From: Cafeteria roenbergensis
Lineage: Eukaryota > Sar > Bigyra > Bicosoecida > Cafeteriaceae
Direction: 5' to 3'
Assembly: GCA_008330645.1 (NCBI GenBank)
Contig: VLTN01000019.1
Span: 485,958-549,957, forward strand
DNA length: 64,000 nt
The position numbers were made by a program, and so were the translations under genes. The notes beneath the pieces were generated by a model. It had not been told where the DNA came from. It was given only the letters and a program-made list of their open reading frames with translations, and searched no databases. Positions 52,028-61,950 of the stretch are shown in pieces (the first letter of the stretch is position 1; the number at the start of each line of letters is the position of its first letter).

Positions 52028-55024
52028 CTACGTGTCAAAGAAAGCCTGTCTGCGCTGAGAAGGGCTGTCGGACAGGCTCGTGGCAAAGCCGAGAGGGGAC
52101 CGCGACGAAGCCCCATCCGGGCTCCGAGAGGAGTCGAGAGCCTCAAGGTCCGCTCGACGGAGGCCACGAGTCCTTCGCGTGCTGGGGCCCACTGGGGCCT
52201 TGACGGCCGGCAATCCGCTCGGCTGGCGAGCGCTCATTGGGCTCGGGTACGGCGACCTGCCCACCGCCCGTCGAGGGAAACGCAGCGACTGTGCCGACCT
52301 GGCGGGGCTCGGATGTCTTCCGCCAACAGATGGGCCGAAAGCGTGCAGCCTTCCCACAGCTCCCAGGCGCTCAGCCGCGGCCGGCGGGTCGCCTGCTGAC
52401 TCCGGGTCTCCTGCCCCCAGCCCCCAAGGCGCGCTCGGCTGCTCGGGAGTGCAGACGATGGACATCCCTCCTGCGCTTGATTGGGAGGGTGTCACTGGCA
52501 CGTGCCCGGCCTGTCGTCCGTGGCGTGCCGCAAGGGGGGGCAAGGCACGGCGCTGTAGCAGGCCGCCGAACGAAGCGGCCGGCGCGACTGACACCTCTGG
52601 GCGTTGCCCGGGCGAGCCCGCGCTGTCCGAAGTCGCTGACTGCGGATTCGGGCCGCCAGAGTCGTCCTTGCCGCCACGTCTCGAAGTCAGCACCGGCCCG
52701 GCTGAGTTGGGGGCATCGGCAACAGTCGCCAGGGTCCGGAGCTTCTTCATGCGCTTTGGGGTGGCCCTGCACACCGCGACAAGGGAATCCAGCACGGCGA
52801 GGACTCCTTTGGACATCGGCGCAAGGCGGCTGCTTTTGTGGCGCTGACGCATGGCCTCCACGTCAAAGTCTGAGTGGTCGTCGTCGATGGCGCTGGCAAG
52901 CTCTGTTGCGGGTACGTCGGGGACGACTCCCAGCCGCTGCCTCAGCGCCTGAGACATGGTCCAGCTTGCGTGGAACGTGCCCCAACCTCGGCGTTCTCGG
53001 AGCTGAGACCTAGCGCGATTGTGCGCTTCACTTTCATCGGCAGGAGGGGTCGCAACTCGCGCTGCAGCCGCGTGCTCGCTCGGAGGCGCCTCTGCAGACG
53101 CAGAATGCTTGATCCCTACGTCCGGATCGAGGGTCCGCACCGTGGACTCGCTGGGCATCACTGGGACAGGCGCGCTCAGCTGCGCGCTGGCATACAACCG
53201 CTGGAACTCGAGCCGGGCGCTCACGGCCGCATGCCGAAGGCCCTCCTCGATCAAGACCCGCATGTCCTTCCGGGCCTGGATGTAGAGCGGCATTGGAGCC
53301 AGGATGCTGGGCCCCTGCTTGCGCTGTTTGGTAAACAGGTGACGAACCACGCGCCCATGCACCGACCGAGGCACCTTCATGAGAAACAGCATGTCCTGGT
53401 CGGTCACTTCCCGAGCGGCTGCAACGTCTGCCGCCTGCGCGCGCGTCGAAATCGAGCGATAGTGAGCGTTTCGCCTTGCACGAAGGTAGCCCCTCACCAG
53501 CCGAAGGCGGACTGCCATCGGAGTCCCCCGGTTTGTGAAACCCACGACGACGGGCTCGCCAGTGTCGCTGCGACGAACCGCCAGAACGTCACCCGTGATG
53601 TCTGCGCCACTTCCACCTGAGCGAGGGTCGTCTTTTCGGAGCGTGCTCGCAGCGAGCACAGCCTGCCGCAAGATCCCTGCAAGGGACAGGGTCGAGTTCT
53701 GGACCACAGGCGCCCCACGCAGAGAGCTGCCACCGCGGACCTGAGGCTGGAGCTGGGGGCGCCCCGCCTCGCTCGCGTCAGAGGCCGTTGCCAGCGGAGC
53801 CAACTGCTGGCCAGGGACTCGCCCCCGCGCGACGGACGCTGCGCCCGTCCCGAGCCGGCGCATCGAAGCTGGCTTCCGGAGCGGAGCAAGCGTGGCTTCC
53901 ATAGCTCGTTGCCGAGCCACTTCGGCGCGAATGTCTTGCACCGAGGGCAGTTTGCGGAAGCCGTGAGCCATGCCGTTCACCACGGCCACCGACAGCTCCA
54001 CCCGCTTGGCATCGGCCGCAATCGTGAGCGTGCGCTCCATTGACTCCCACATGAGCAAGAGGGCAACAACGCGCTCGACGGTGATCCGTCTGTACGTTCG
54101 CGCCATGCGCTGAGCGTTCATGACGCGACGCTGATACCGACGAACCAGCTGACGAGCCGGCGAACGTTTCGTGATCAGCAGGGTGGAGAACAAACGCTTT
54201 CCGGCTTCCCGCTTCTTGGCAATCGACACCGCCATAAAGCCAACCAGGCGCAGAGCGATGAGCCGGACTTTCCACCGCCGTTGTGGCAGCGACAACTCTG
54301 CCGCGCGCTTGCGCGAAATCCATTTCCGGACATAAATCTGAAGCCTGACCACAGTCCTGTAGATCTTGCGGTGCGTCCTGGTCCCGGTGATTGCGTCCGC
54401 CAGGTGCTGCGCACGGCTTGCACCGGCTAGCAGTGCAAGCCACAGCACGAGTCGTTGGCGCCGGCGAGCTTTGACTGCGCCGTGACAGGGAAATGGGCGC
54501 GCAAAACGGACGCGGTTCTGGGCCTCACGCTGGAGAGCTTGCAGCCGGGCATGCACGCGCGCCAGCAACATGCTGGACCGACCAAGGCCTCTCTCACGTG
54601 CTTTGCGCTCCCTGAACGCTGAGCTGAACAGTGGCGTCGCGTTGCCTCCGGTCACTCGGCTTGCTGATCGGCACTGCGCGTCTACTTTCTCCTCCTTCCG
54701 TCTCAACGCCGCGTTTGCTTCTTGCCGCGCCAACGCAGCGTCTGACATGCGCGTGTCAATCAAATGGCCAACCGTTTTCCGGCTCAGCTGCCGCCGCTCG
54801 ATGAGCTCTCGCTGGTCGGCCAAAAATAACTCATAAGCACGACTCTGCTTCCACTCAACGCCCTCAAGCGGACGCGCCTTCAGGCCGTTCAGCATGGGAG
54901 CCGCCCCGCTGGACTCGCAGTCAGACGCTTCTTCGTCGCTGTCTCCGGCTGCGGCAGTGTGTACCCGGGGGGCACCGGTGTCTGCCGGGTGCCCCAGCCC
55001 ACGACTTCGCCTCGCGCGCTCCAT
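52028..55024 (-). CDS. Basic helical protein with IQ-like segment, unknown
   Basis: An intronless frame gives 998 residues from ATG 55024; the frame is open 73 codons further upstream with no ATG. The first 110 residues are disordered and acidic. Residues ~115-190 form a charged helix (AYELFLADQRELIERRQL). About 230-420 is very basic and hydrophobic (VVRLQIYVRKWISRKRAAEL; RRYQRRVMNAQRMARTYRRI), like IQ or calmodulin-binding helices. A block near 560-680 (SDTGEPVVVGFTNRGTPMAV; DQDMLFLMKVPRSVHGRVV) could be a folded domain. The C-terminal 300 residues are Ser/Pro/Arg-rich and end SPSQRRQAFFDT. No signal peptide or enzyme motif is seen. Basic IQ-type proteins are common in cilia and cytoskeleton, and ODA-DC2 is the next gene upstream, but a shared role is only a guess. 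Confidence 0.68.
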   Translation of the reverse strand: MERARRSRGLGHPADTGAPRVHTAAAGDSDEEASDCESSGAAPMLNGLKARPLEGVEWKQSRAYELFLADQRELIERRQLSRKTVGHLIDTRMSDAALARQEANAALRRKEEKVDAQCRSASRVTGGNATPLFSSAFRERKARERGLGRSSMLLARVHARLQALQREAQNRVRFARPFPCHGAVKARRRQRLVLWLALLAGASRAQHLADAITGTRTHRKIYRTVVRLQIYVRKWISRKRAAELSLPQRRWKVRLIALRLVGFMAVSIAKKREAGKRLFSTLLITKRSPARQLVRRYQRRVMNAQRMARTYRRITVERVVALLLMWESMERTLTIAADAKRVELSVAVVNGMAHGFRKLPSVQDIRAEVARQRAMEATLAPLRKPASMRRLGTGAASVARGRVPGQQLAPLATASDASEAGRPQLQPQVRGGSSLRGAPVVQNSTLSLAGILRQAVLAASTLRKDDPRSGGSGADITGDVLAVRRSDTGEPVVVGFTNRGTPMAVRLRLVRGYLRARRNAHYRSISTRAQAADVAAAREVTDQDMLFLMKVPRSVHGRVVRHLFTKQRKQGPSILAPMPLYIQARKDMRVLIEEGLRHAAVSARLEFQRLYASAQLSAPVPVMPSESTVRTLDPDVGIKHSASAEAPPSEHAAAARVATPPADESEAHNRARSQLRERRGWGTFHASWTMSQALRQRLGVVPDVPATELASAIDDDHSDFDVEAMRQRHKSSRLAPMSKGVLAVLDSLVAVCRATPKRMKKLRTLATVADAPNSAGPVLTSRRGGKDDSGGPNPQSATSDSAGSPGQRPEVSVAPAASFGGLLQRRALPPLAARHGRQAGHVPVTPSQSSAGGMSIVCTPEQPSAPWGLGAGDPESAGDPPAAAERLGAVGRLHAFGPSVGGRHPSPARSAQSLRFPRRAVGRSPYPSPMSARQPSGLPAVKAPVGPSTRRTRGLRRADLEALDSSRSPDGASSRSPLGFATSLSDSPSQRRQAFFDT

Positions 55025-55633
55025 CTTGCGAATGCGTGCCACCCGGCACGCGCTTCGAAGAGGAGCAGCGAGCGCCCAGGCGCCGGGCGCGCAACAGGTG
55101 GGTTGTTGGGCTGGGCTGCAAGCAGCGCCCGCCTGGCCGCGAACCAGAGCAGCCCAAGTGCGCCTCTCCGCGGCGGCGCCGGCGAAACATGGCGGCGGCC
55201 GTGACCGGCTGTCGCAGAGCAGGGCAGCGCCGCAGGCAGCCACGAATGGGCCCTTCGCGAGCCGTCACCGGCGGTTGAGATTCGGGCATGCGCGCTTCGG
55301 GTTGGCCGCCTCGGAGGGACGGGGCGATGCCGGACGCAACCCGTGCGCGGACCGTGTTGTGCTGCGCGTCGCCGCAGGGGTCGATTGCGCGACAAAAAGC
55401 TCGTTGCAGGGCAGGCCTCGAGTGGCCGAGGCTTCCAGAAGCGGTGCGTGCTGCACGCGCGGTGCATCTCTGCGCCGGCTTCGGGGCATGAAGCGCATGC
55501 GCCTGAGCGGCAGCCTTGTGCCACCAGTGCCGCGCACTCGCGTGACCGGCCAAGCCTGCGCGAGTCAGGGTGGCCACGCCGGTGACACGCTTGAACCAGG
55601 ATTGCTTTGCTGGGCAAACTTGAAGCACTCATT
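55025..55633. other. Intergenic spacer
   Basis: 609 bp between the stop of ODA-DC2 and the ATG of the 998-residue gene, both on the - strand. It should carry the 3' end of the former and the promoter of the latter. Overlapping frames exist on both strands, but none has family-like sequence or splice partners that I could identify. Confidence 0.4.
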
Positions 55634-58468
55634 TCATACAGCAGGCATAGGGCCCGTGGGGCGCCCACGGGAAGCCCCGTCCGTGGGGGGGCGAGGGGCC
55701 AGGCCGAGCTGACGCTTCAGCGCCGACACATCAAGCACCATTCCCTTGATTGGGGCTCCGCGCCCCCCGGCCCCGGCTGTGGCACCGCCAGGACCGATAG
55801 GGCTTGGCGGGTCCCCACTCGAAGCCCCTGCATCCCCGCGGCGCTGCTGGGAGCTGGCCGGGTTTTCGCCAAATTGCGGCCTGTGGGCCGTGCTGCGTCC
55901 CCGGAAAGACGACGTAGCAGTGAGGCGCGCCCTGGACGCGCGGGGCCCGCCAAGCCGGGCCTGCATCCCGCCCGCTGGAGGGGACGAGCTGGACGGGCTG
56001 TTGGAGCTTTCCGGTGCCGAGGCTGGCATGGACGGTGCAACCGGCCCGCCAGTTGGACCGGCACCTTGCGCCGTGCCCCGCGCAGAACCCTGGCGCGACC
56101 CCGGCGCATCGCCCATCGACGGCGGCTCGGGGCGACGCACGACCGGGCCGGAGGGCATATTTGCTGACAGCAGCGCTGCCACGGAGGCTGAGCGACCGGG
56201 CGGCATGCCCAGCTCTGAGCGGTAGCCGCCGTCGAGCTGCAGCCGGCCGTCCCCCGCTGGCTGCTTTGCAGGTCCAGCGGCCGCTGCTGCCTCCACTGCG
56301 CGCGGCGAGAACGACGCTACCGGCAGCGGCGGGGCGGCGATGCCCAGGCTGCGCTGCAAGCGGACAATCTCGGAGATGCGAGACTCCACCACGCCCAGGA
56401 ACACCAGGATGTTGGAGTCAGACACCCCCGTGGCCGCCAGCGATTCCATCGCCGCCTCGTCGGCGGCCCCCACTTTCTGGAACAAGCTATGCACCCCGGG
56501 CTTGATGCGGTCGAGCAGCCGAACTGAGGCCTCGTGCTCCGCGTCGTATGCCTGGGCGCGGCGCTCCAGCTCCTCCACGCTTGCGTCGGGCCGCCGCCCG
56601 GCAGCTCCGGCAGCATCGTCTCCGTCGTCCCCCTCCACCCCGTCCGCGAGGTCTTGCAGCGTGGCCCGCTCGTCCGGGTCGGCAGTGGCCTGCACGATCG
56701 CGTCCGTCCGCGCCCGCGTCTCAACGATGGACACCTCCTCCGCCTCGAGCTCTCGGTTCGCCTGCGGGGTGGTGGGGGACACGCGACCAGGAGGGATTGG
56801 ACGGAGGGGGGGTGCAGCCGCGGCGGGGCAGCTGGGAGGGGGGCGAGGTCGGCCTGCCTTGAGAGCCGCACGCGCACTCTCCACCGCATGGCCAGCACGC
56901 TGTTGCCGCGCTGGGCGCGAGCCGGCCGCTCTCACCTCGTTGATCATGGTCACCAAAGAGTACGACGCGTCCTCCGCCTCGGCAAAGGCGGCCACCATCT
57001 CGTCGATCGTCCGAATGGCCGTTCCCTCCTTGATGGCGGCGAAGGCATCCTCGAACTCGACCAGCGCCTCGCGCTGCTCTGCCACTTCCACTTCACGCTT
57101 CGCAATCTCCCACAGCGTCTGCGCACAGGGTCGGAACACGGGCGCGGCCCCGGCCAGAGGACGTCATGTGCTTGTGAGTTCGCCTGAGAGTGCCGGGGGG
57201 GAGCAGCCTTCCCACCACTCCAGCTCATGCCGTCGGAACTGGGTCGGGCGGCGTTCCGTCTCACCTTCGTGCTCTTGTGCTTCAGCTGGCGCTCCTGGTT
57301 GATGCTCAGGGTCCCGTGGTGGCCCTCGGCCGACCCCAGGTGGAGGAGCAGAGCCTCGCTCTCCGACTGCACTGCGTGCCTGTCCAGCATCTCCAGCCGG
57401 GACGGGGCCGACACCTGCTCCGACGCCTCGGCCATTCGCCGCTCAAACTCGCTCTCGAATGCGCGCACCTCCTCCTTGAGCGCGTGCTGCAACGCCTGGA
57501 TTTCGCGCTGCGCCGCGTCGCGCGTCTCTGCCTCGGCGCGCAGCTCCATGCTCGCCGCCTCGTAGCCCGCCTGCGGCATTCGCGGCACGGCCAAGCCTCA
57601 CCAGGAGACGACACCACGAGAAGGGGGGGATCGCATTGGAGCGCGCGCAGACAAGTGCGCGCTCTGGCCAGCCGCGGGGAGGGCGTTGGCAGGGCAGCGC
57701 GGCATCAGCTCACCCTGGCTTCGTCAACCTGCGCCTGAATCTTGTCGATGATGACCAGACGCTGCATGCGGTCCCGCCGAAGGTTCTCCACGTCTGCCTT
57801 CAGACCCTTGTTGGCCGCTTCCTGCGTGCTCAGCCGCTGCTTCTCGTGCTGCAGGCGGTATTCGGCGGCGCGCATCACCTTTTCTCTCCGCCGGGCGAGC
57901 TGCACGTCGTCAAACCCTTGCAGGCGCCCACGGGTGTCGTTAATCTTCTTGCGGGTGATCTGCACGGACACATGCCACAGGAGACGGTCAAGGCTCAAGC
58001 AGTCGGACGCTGCCCGAAGCGCCGCTTGCAGCAACGGACCGGCCGCAAAAGGTCTCCGGCGGCAGGCCGGTGCCGGCGCCAAGAGCGGTGCGGCTGCTCG
58101 CGGCAGTGAGCAATAGCGCGCCAAGGGGGGACGGGACCTGGGCGCGGGGGCGCGACCCCCGGGGCGTGCAAGCGCGCAGGCACAGGCAGCGTGTGCCCGA
58201 GGGAGAGTGCCGCTGCATCGGTTGAGCGGGTGCCGCAGAGGCCACAGCTCACCGCAAGCTTCTTCTCGAGCTCCTCCCCGCGGCGCTTTTCCATCTCGAT
58301 GCGCTTGGTGTACGTTTCGCACTGGTGCTGCAGCGCCTCGACATCTTGGGCCGGCCCCGGAGCCTTGCGGCTCCTTGCGGACGTGCCTCGAGCAGTCCCG
58401 GTCGCGCCCGCCCGGGAGCGAATGGGCGACGCCCGCCGGGAGGATGCGAAGCCCGTTACGGAGCTCAT
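55634..58468 (-). CDS. Outer dynein arm docking complex subunit 2 (ODA1/CCDC114/ODAD1-like)
   Basis: Exons are 58253-58468, 57714-57959, 57265-57570, 56936-57118 and 55634-56761. All four introns are GTGAG...CAG and all are in phase 0, giving 692 residues, close to human CCDC114 (about 670) and Chlamydomonas ODA1 (about 750). The family signature is in exon 4: LVEFEDAFAAIKEGTAIRTI followed by DEMVAAF-EAED-SYSLVTMINE, then ANRELEAEEVSIVE at the next exon start. Residues ~40-420 are mainly coiled coil (QHQCETYTKRIEMEKRRGEE; RREKVMRAAEYRLQHEKQRL). A Pro/Ser/Gly-rich tail of about 240 residues is disordered. In cilia the docking complex fixes outer-arm dynein to the doublet microtubule at 24-nm spacing, so this gene implies motile flagella. 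ODA-DC2 and its relative CCDC63 are hard to separate by eye. Confidence 0.88.
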
Positions 58469-58891
58469 GTCTCGCCTTGCCTCGTCAGCGCCTCCGGATG
58501 GCGGCGGACGGGCGAGTGACGCCTGCGCCGGGCTGCCAGCATCAACCAAGCAACGACAATGCCTGGCAGAGCAGAGACTGAACGATTGCGGCCGAGCCGC
58601 CCTCCCCGATTGGCCCCACTGCCGGGCAGCTCGTCGGGCACCATGGCAATTCAAGGTTGGCGGGAGCGAAACAAAGCCCTCTCGGGTGGAGCGGGTGGCC
58701 GTGCCGGAGAGCACGCGCGCAATCAGCGCAGTCAACATTCGCCAGGGCCAGGGCCAGCAGTTCACGGCCCGTCGCAAGCGCCCCAGCAACACGCACGCAC
58801 GTCCAAGCCGACGCCCAAGCCCACGCACACAATCAAGCGCGCGTGCACTCTCGACTCCTGTCTACCGGGGCCCCGCGCACGGGCGGCCGCC
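58469..58891. promoter_or_regulatory. Spacer upstream of ODA-DC2
   Basis: 423 bp between the ODA-DC2 ATG and the stop of the next - strand gene. It must hold the ODA-DC2 promoter. No gene is seen in it. I looked for X-box-like palindromes typical of ciliary genes in some lineages and did not find a clear one. Confidence 0.4.
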
Positions 58892-60184
58892 TTAGCCCGA
58901 CTGGCCGAGCGGGAGTGCTGCGCTGTCCTGCTTGTCAGCCGCGCCTCCTGGGGTCGCGGCTGGCCCCGGGCTGCGCGTCGTGGGCCCGTGGCTGCTGTGG
59001 TCCTCCCTCGCGGGGGCAGCCTCCGCCCCTGCCTCCGCTGACGACGGCAAAGCAGTTGCCTCCGGGAGCTCCAGGGCTGCAAGCGCGAGAGCGAGCCGCT
59101 GCTGGCTGCTGAGGCTGTCTAGCCCCGCCTCGTTGGCCTTGACGCCCAGCTCGCGCATCTTCTCGACCAGAACGGGGATGAGGGGGTGGCCCCTGATCTC
59201 CGCCACCGAGAAGAGCGGCTGCGAGCGCCAGTCGTGCACGCGCTGGTGGCCGGCAAGCCCGAGCGACTCCATCGCGTTGGCGACCAGCGAGCCGCGGTCA
59301 AACGGGCGCGCGGACTCGCCGCCGGGGCCGCGAAGGTACACGATCCGCCTCGAGTTGGCTGCCTCGTAGGCAGTGACGTTGGCCGCGAGGGAGGCCAGGT
59401 GGGCTGCCATGCGGGCCACGGCGAAGATCGAGTGCGCCAGCGACGCGAGGCAGATGCCGGCCAGGACCAGGCTCGCGCTGAACGACTCGGCGCGCAGCCA
59501 CCGCAGCGTAGCGCAGCCCAGCAGCATGACTGCGTTCGCCGCCCACACCACGCTCAGCGCAGTGAAGGGCACGACGTTGTCGGCTCCGATGCAGTTGGAG
59601 GTGAAGGGGTCGTACCGATGGAAGAGCGTCACGCGGGCAGGCGAGCCGTCGCGCCGCAGGTGCCGCCCGCTGGGGTCGGACTGGGTGCGCAGCGGCCAGC
59701 GCGAGTGGGTGATGAACACTCCGTCCGCGGGCTGGGTAACGGCGGGCTTGGCGCCGCCCTGCTGGGACGCCTGCGCTCCAGGGCCCGCTACGATAGTCGC
59801 AACGCCTTCGTGCGACACAATGACTGTCTGCGGGTCGCACAGCCCTGGGTTCGACGCGGACACCAGGATCTGCAAACCAAGCTCAACTGCGTGCAGGCCA
59901 AACACCACGCCGATCACGGCAGCCGGCGCCGCAAACACCGACGAGGCGAGCGCCATCGAGAGCGATGCAAGCACCGCGATCGAAACGACCCGAAGCGCCG
60001 CGAGCCCCGGGACTGCCGCCGAAATGGTCCGTGGAAGCAGGCGTCGGGAGCAGGCGTCCGCCCTGAGGGCCGAGTCTTCAGCAACCTGCGCGCTCACGGC
60101 CAGCAACAGACAAGCCGCGAGGCCAGCCTTGAAGCTCGCGCCCCTCGCCAGCACACCTCGCAACGTCCGGCTCGCTTCGCACAT
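58892..60184 (-). CDS. DHHC-family membrane protein with degenerate (HRYD) active site
   Basis: An intronless frame gives 430 residues from ATG 60184. A signal-anchor-like N-terminus (to about 33) and four later helices (about 62-82, 86-108, 204-226, 235-260) match DHHC palmitoyltransferases. So do three landmarks in the right order: SNPG (111-114, normally SDPG), NCIG (197-200, in the PWVGNCIG position) and TAYE (271-274, normally TTxE). Between helices 2 and 3, however, the DHHC tetrapeptide is HRYD (189-192), and the upstream Cys/His zinc ligands are gone; only the Cys of NCIG remains. The frame is open throughout, so this looks like a maintained pseudoenzyme rather than a broken gene. It probably sits in the Golgi, ER or plasma membrane and cannot form the acyl-Cys intermediate. 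The assignment rests on topology and short motifs. Confidence 0.65.
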   Translation of the reverse strand: MCEASRTLRGVLARGASFKAGLAACLLLAVSAQVAEDSALRADACSRRLLPRTISAAVPGLAALRVVSIAVLASLSMALASSVFAAPAAVIGVVFGLHAVELGLQILVSASNPGLCDPQTVIVSHEGVATIVAGPGAQASQQGGAKPAVTQPADGVFITHSRWPLRTQSDPSGRHLRRDGSPARVTLFHRYDPFTSNCIGADNVVPFTALSVVWAANAVMLLGCATLRWLRAESFSASLVLAGICLASLAHSIFAVARMAAHLASLAANVTAYEAANSRRIVYLRGPGGESARPFDRGSLVANAMESLGLAGHQRVHDWRSQPLFSVAEIRGHPLIPVLVEKMRELGVKANEAGLDSLSSQQRLALALAALELPEATALPSSAEAGAEAAPAREDHSSHGPTTRSPGPAATPGGAADKQDSAALPLGQSG

Positions 60185-60578
60185 TGTCGCGCGGTCACTC
60201 GCCCGCAGGACGCGGGGCCTTGCGCGAGCCCTTGCGACAGCCGGCCGCGCGCGGCAGCCTCCCGGGCAAGGCAGGCGCTCGCCGCTCTCTCACCGCCTCC
60301 ACGCCACCCACAAAGGCCATCACAGCCCGAGCGATGCTGCCCATCCGCCCGCAGCCCGAGGGGAGCCAGGTGTGCCGGGCCAAGGCAGCGGAGATGGGCG
60401 CCGCAGCAGGCTCTGCTGGCTTGCTGTTGTGGAGCCGAATCTCCTCCCCCTCACTCCCACCTCCGCTCTCCCACCGCGAGACGCCTGGGAAGCAGCAGCC
60501 TGCAAGGACCGGATATCGGGCCGCGGGGAAGTGAGCGAAGGAGCAGGGCCAGGCACGCGAGAGGCGCTTGTGCCGAGC
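60185..60578. promoter_or_regulatory. Divergent promoter region of pseudo-DHHC and MMACHC genes
   Basis: 394 bp between divergent start codons. It includes a C/T-rich stretch (60439-60480) ahead of the + strand gene. There is no TATA box and no other gene. A promoter role is inferred from orientation. Confidence 0.4.
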
Positions 60579-61541
60579 ATGGCGGAGCGGGCACTGGCGA
60601 AAGCTGCGGACGTGGTGCGCGCGGTGGCCCCGGCCCTGCGGGCGAGCGGCTTCGACATCGTCTTTCCGACGCGGGTAGGCGTCTACAACCGTGCCGTCGC
60701 GACGGGCGATGACTCGGACCTTGCTTTGCCGACGATGACGTGTGGCGACGACACGCTGGCAATCATCGTTGGGAACACGGCGTCGATGTGGCCGCGCTTT
60801 CTGCGCGCCTACGCCCGGTCGCCCGAAGTGCGCGCTTGCAGCCACCCCCTCGACCTGGGGTTCGTGGCGCCGGCGATGCGCAAGGCGTTTGGGCCAGTCC
60901 TCGATGCGCGGCTGCCAGCCATGGCCGGCTCCGCCCGCGAGCTTCGCCTCGTGCACGAAACTGAGCGCTCGCGAGTTGTGGCTGTAGCGAGGTTCGCCCA
61001 CGCGGCGGGCCTGGCCCACCTGTGCCCGCCAGCCTACTTGTCCGTGCACCCGGAGCACGGACCGTGGATTTCGTACCGGGCCGTGGCCGTGCTCGACGCT
61101 GACGCGAGCGAGCTTCCCGCAGCGCCGCCGGGCGGCCTGCCCAGCCCCTTCAGCGCTGAAGAGCTCGCGGACATCCGGGCCGCAATGGCTGAGGCGCTGG
61201 CTGGGCCTGCGGCTGCAGCGGCCGGCAGTGGGAGCGCGCGCTCGGAGGAACTCGACGGGTCGCAGCCCTGCCCCGCTGCGCCTGGGGGCGCGGCAGACGT
61301 GCAGCTGAGCGCGCGGGCGCAGCGTTTTCTTGCGGTGAGGGACGCCTGCGACCTCTCAGCGGGCCGTGGGCGGTTTCCTCCTGCCATGCTCGCCTATCAC
61401 TACGACAAGCGACTGGGGGCGCTGCGAGCAGCTGCGGAAGCTGCGGCGGGGTGCAAGCTGGATGCCCCCTCGGCGGCGGGATCCGCCCCAGGCTCTGCTT
61501 GTACGGCTGGGTCGCCGCGAAGTGTGGGTGGAGGCGAATGA
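60579..61541 (+). CDS. MMACHC: Cobalamin trafficking/processing protein MMACHC (CblC)
   Basis: A single exon encodes 320 residues; the start context is gagcATGgcg. The order of conserved blocks follows MMACHC: FDIVFPTRVGVYN (human GFEVYPFQVAWYN), DLALPTMTCGDDTLAIIVGN (LHLPLPGPTLAFLVLS), MWPRFLRAY, then DARLP and RELRLVHETERSRVVAVARF for the NADPH-oxidoreductase-like core. VHPEHGPWISYRAVAVLD (human VHPRFGGWFAIRGVVLL) and a C-terminal RFPPAMLAYHYDKRL helix follow. MMACHC takes incoming cyanocobalamin or alkylcobalamin in the cytosol and removes the upper ligand by reduction or glutathione transfer, feeding methionine synthase and methylmalonyl-CoA mutase. Ala-rich insertions (about 210-240) and a low-complexity tail are local additions. 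The gene implies use of vitamin B12; it is divergent from the pseudo-DHHC gene and followed by an 8-bp minisatellite. Confidence 0.85.
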   Translation: MAERALAKAADVVRAVAPALRASGFDIVFPTRVGVYNRAVATGDDSDLALPTMTCGDDTLAIIVGNTASMWPRFLRAYARSPEVRACSHPLDLGFVAPAMRKAFGPVLDARLPAMAGSARELRLVHETERSRVVAVARFAHAAGLAHLCPPAYLSVHPEHGPWISYRAVAVLDADASELPAAPPGGLPSPFSAEELADIRAAMAEALAGPAAAAAGSGSARSEELDGSQPCPAAPGGAADVQLSARAQRFLAVRDACDLSAGRGRFPPAMLAYHYDKRLGALRAAAEAAAGCKLDAPSAAGSAPGSACTAGSPRSVGGGE

Positions 61542-61691
61542 CTGCAGGCCGCGCCGCTCGCGGAACCGCGTCCAGCCAAGAGAGCTGCACGCGCGTGGAG
61601 AGGCTGCGCCGAGCGCGTGCCTCACCCAGCCCGGCCGCGGAGCCCTGCCGCGTCGCCCCCGTCGAGCTGCTGCCCACTCCTTTCCCGATGA

Positions 61692-61950
61692 GCGTGCTGG
61701 CGTGCTGGCGTGCTGGCGTGCTGGCGTGCTGGCGTGCTGGCGTGCTGGCGTGCTGGCGTGCTGGCGTGCTGGCGTGCTGGCGTGCTGGCGTGCTGGCGTG
61801 CTGGCGTGCTGGCGTGCTGGCGTGCTGGCGTGCTGGCGTGCTGGCGTGCTGGCGTGCTGGCGTGCTGGCGTGCTGGCGTGCTGGCGTGCTGGCGTGCTGG
61901 CGTGCTGGCGTGCTGGCGTGCTGGCGTGCTGGCGTGCTGGCGTGCTGGCG
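61692..61950 (+). repeat. Perfect 8-bp minisatellite (unit GCGTGCTG, about 32 copies)
   Basis: About 259 bp of head-to-tail GCGTGCTG with no substitution that I can see. It lies in the 569-bp spacer between the MMACHC stop and the SLBP stop (convergent genes). Because 8 is not a multiple of 3, every frame reads a 24-nt octapeptide cycle, and no frame meets a stop on either strand (VLACWRAG on +, ARQHASTP on -). This makes long but spurious frames across it. The flanks are unique sequence; the last copy runs into GCGGCGTGTGG. Confidence 0.95.

Noticed and set aside
54961-55243. Extended start of the 998-residue protein at 55243
   Set aside because: The codon there is GTG; ATG at 55024 is the first methionine. 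The upstream part is Cys/Ala/Arg-rich without protein character.
61692-61950. CRISPR-like array
   Set aside because: Units are 8 bp without spacers, and the genome is eukaryotic.
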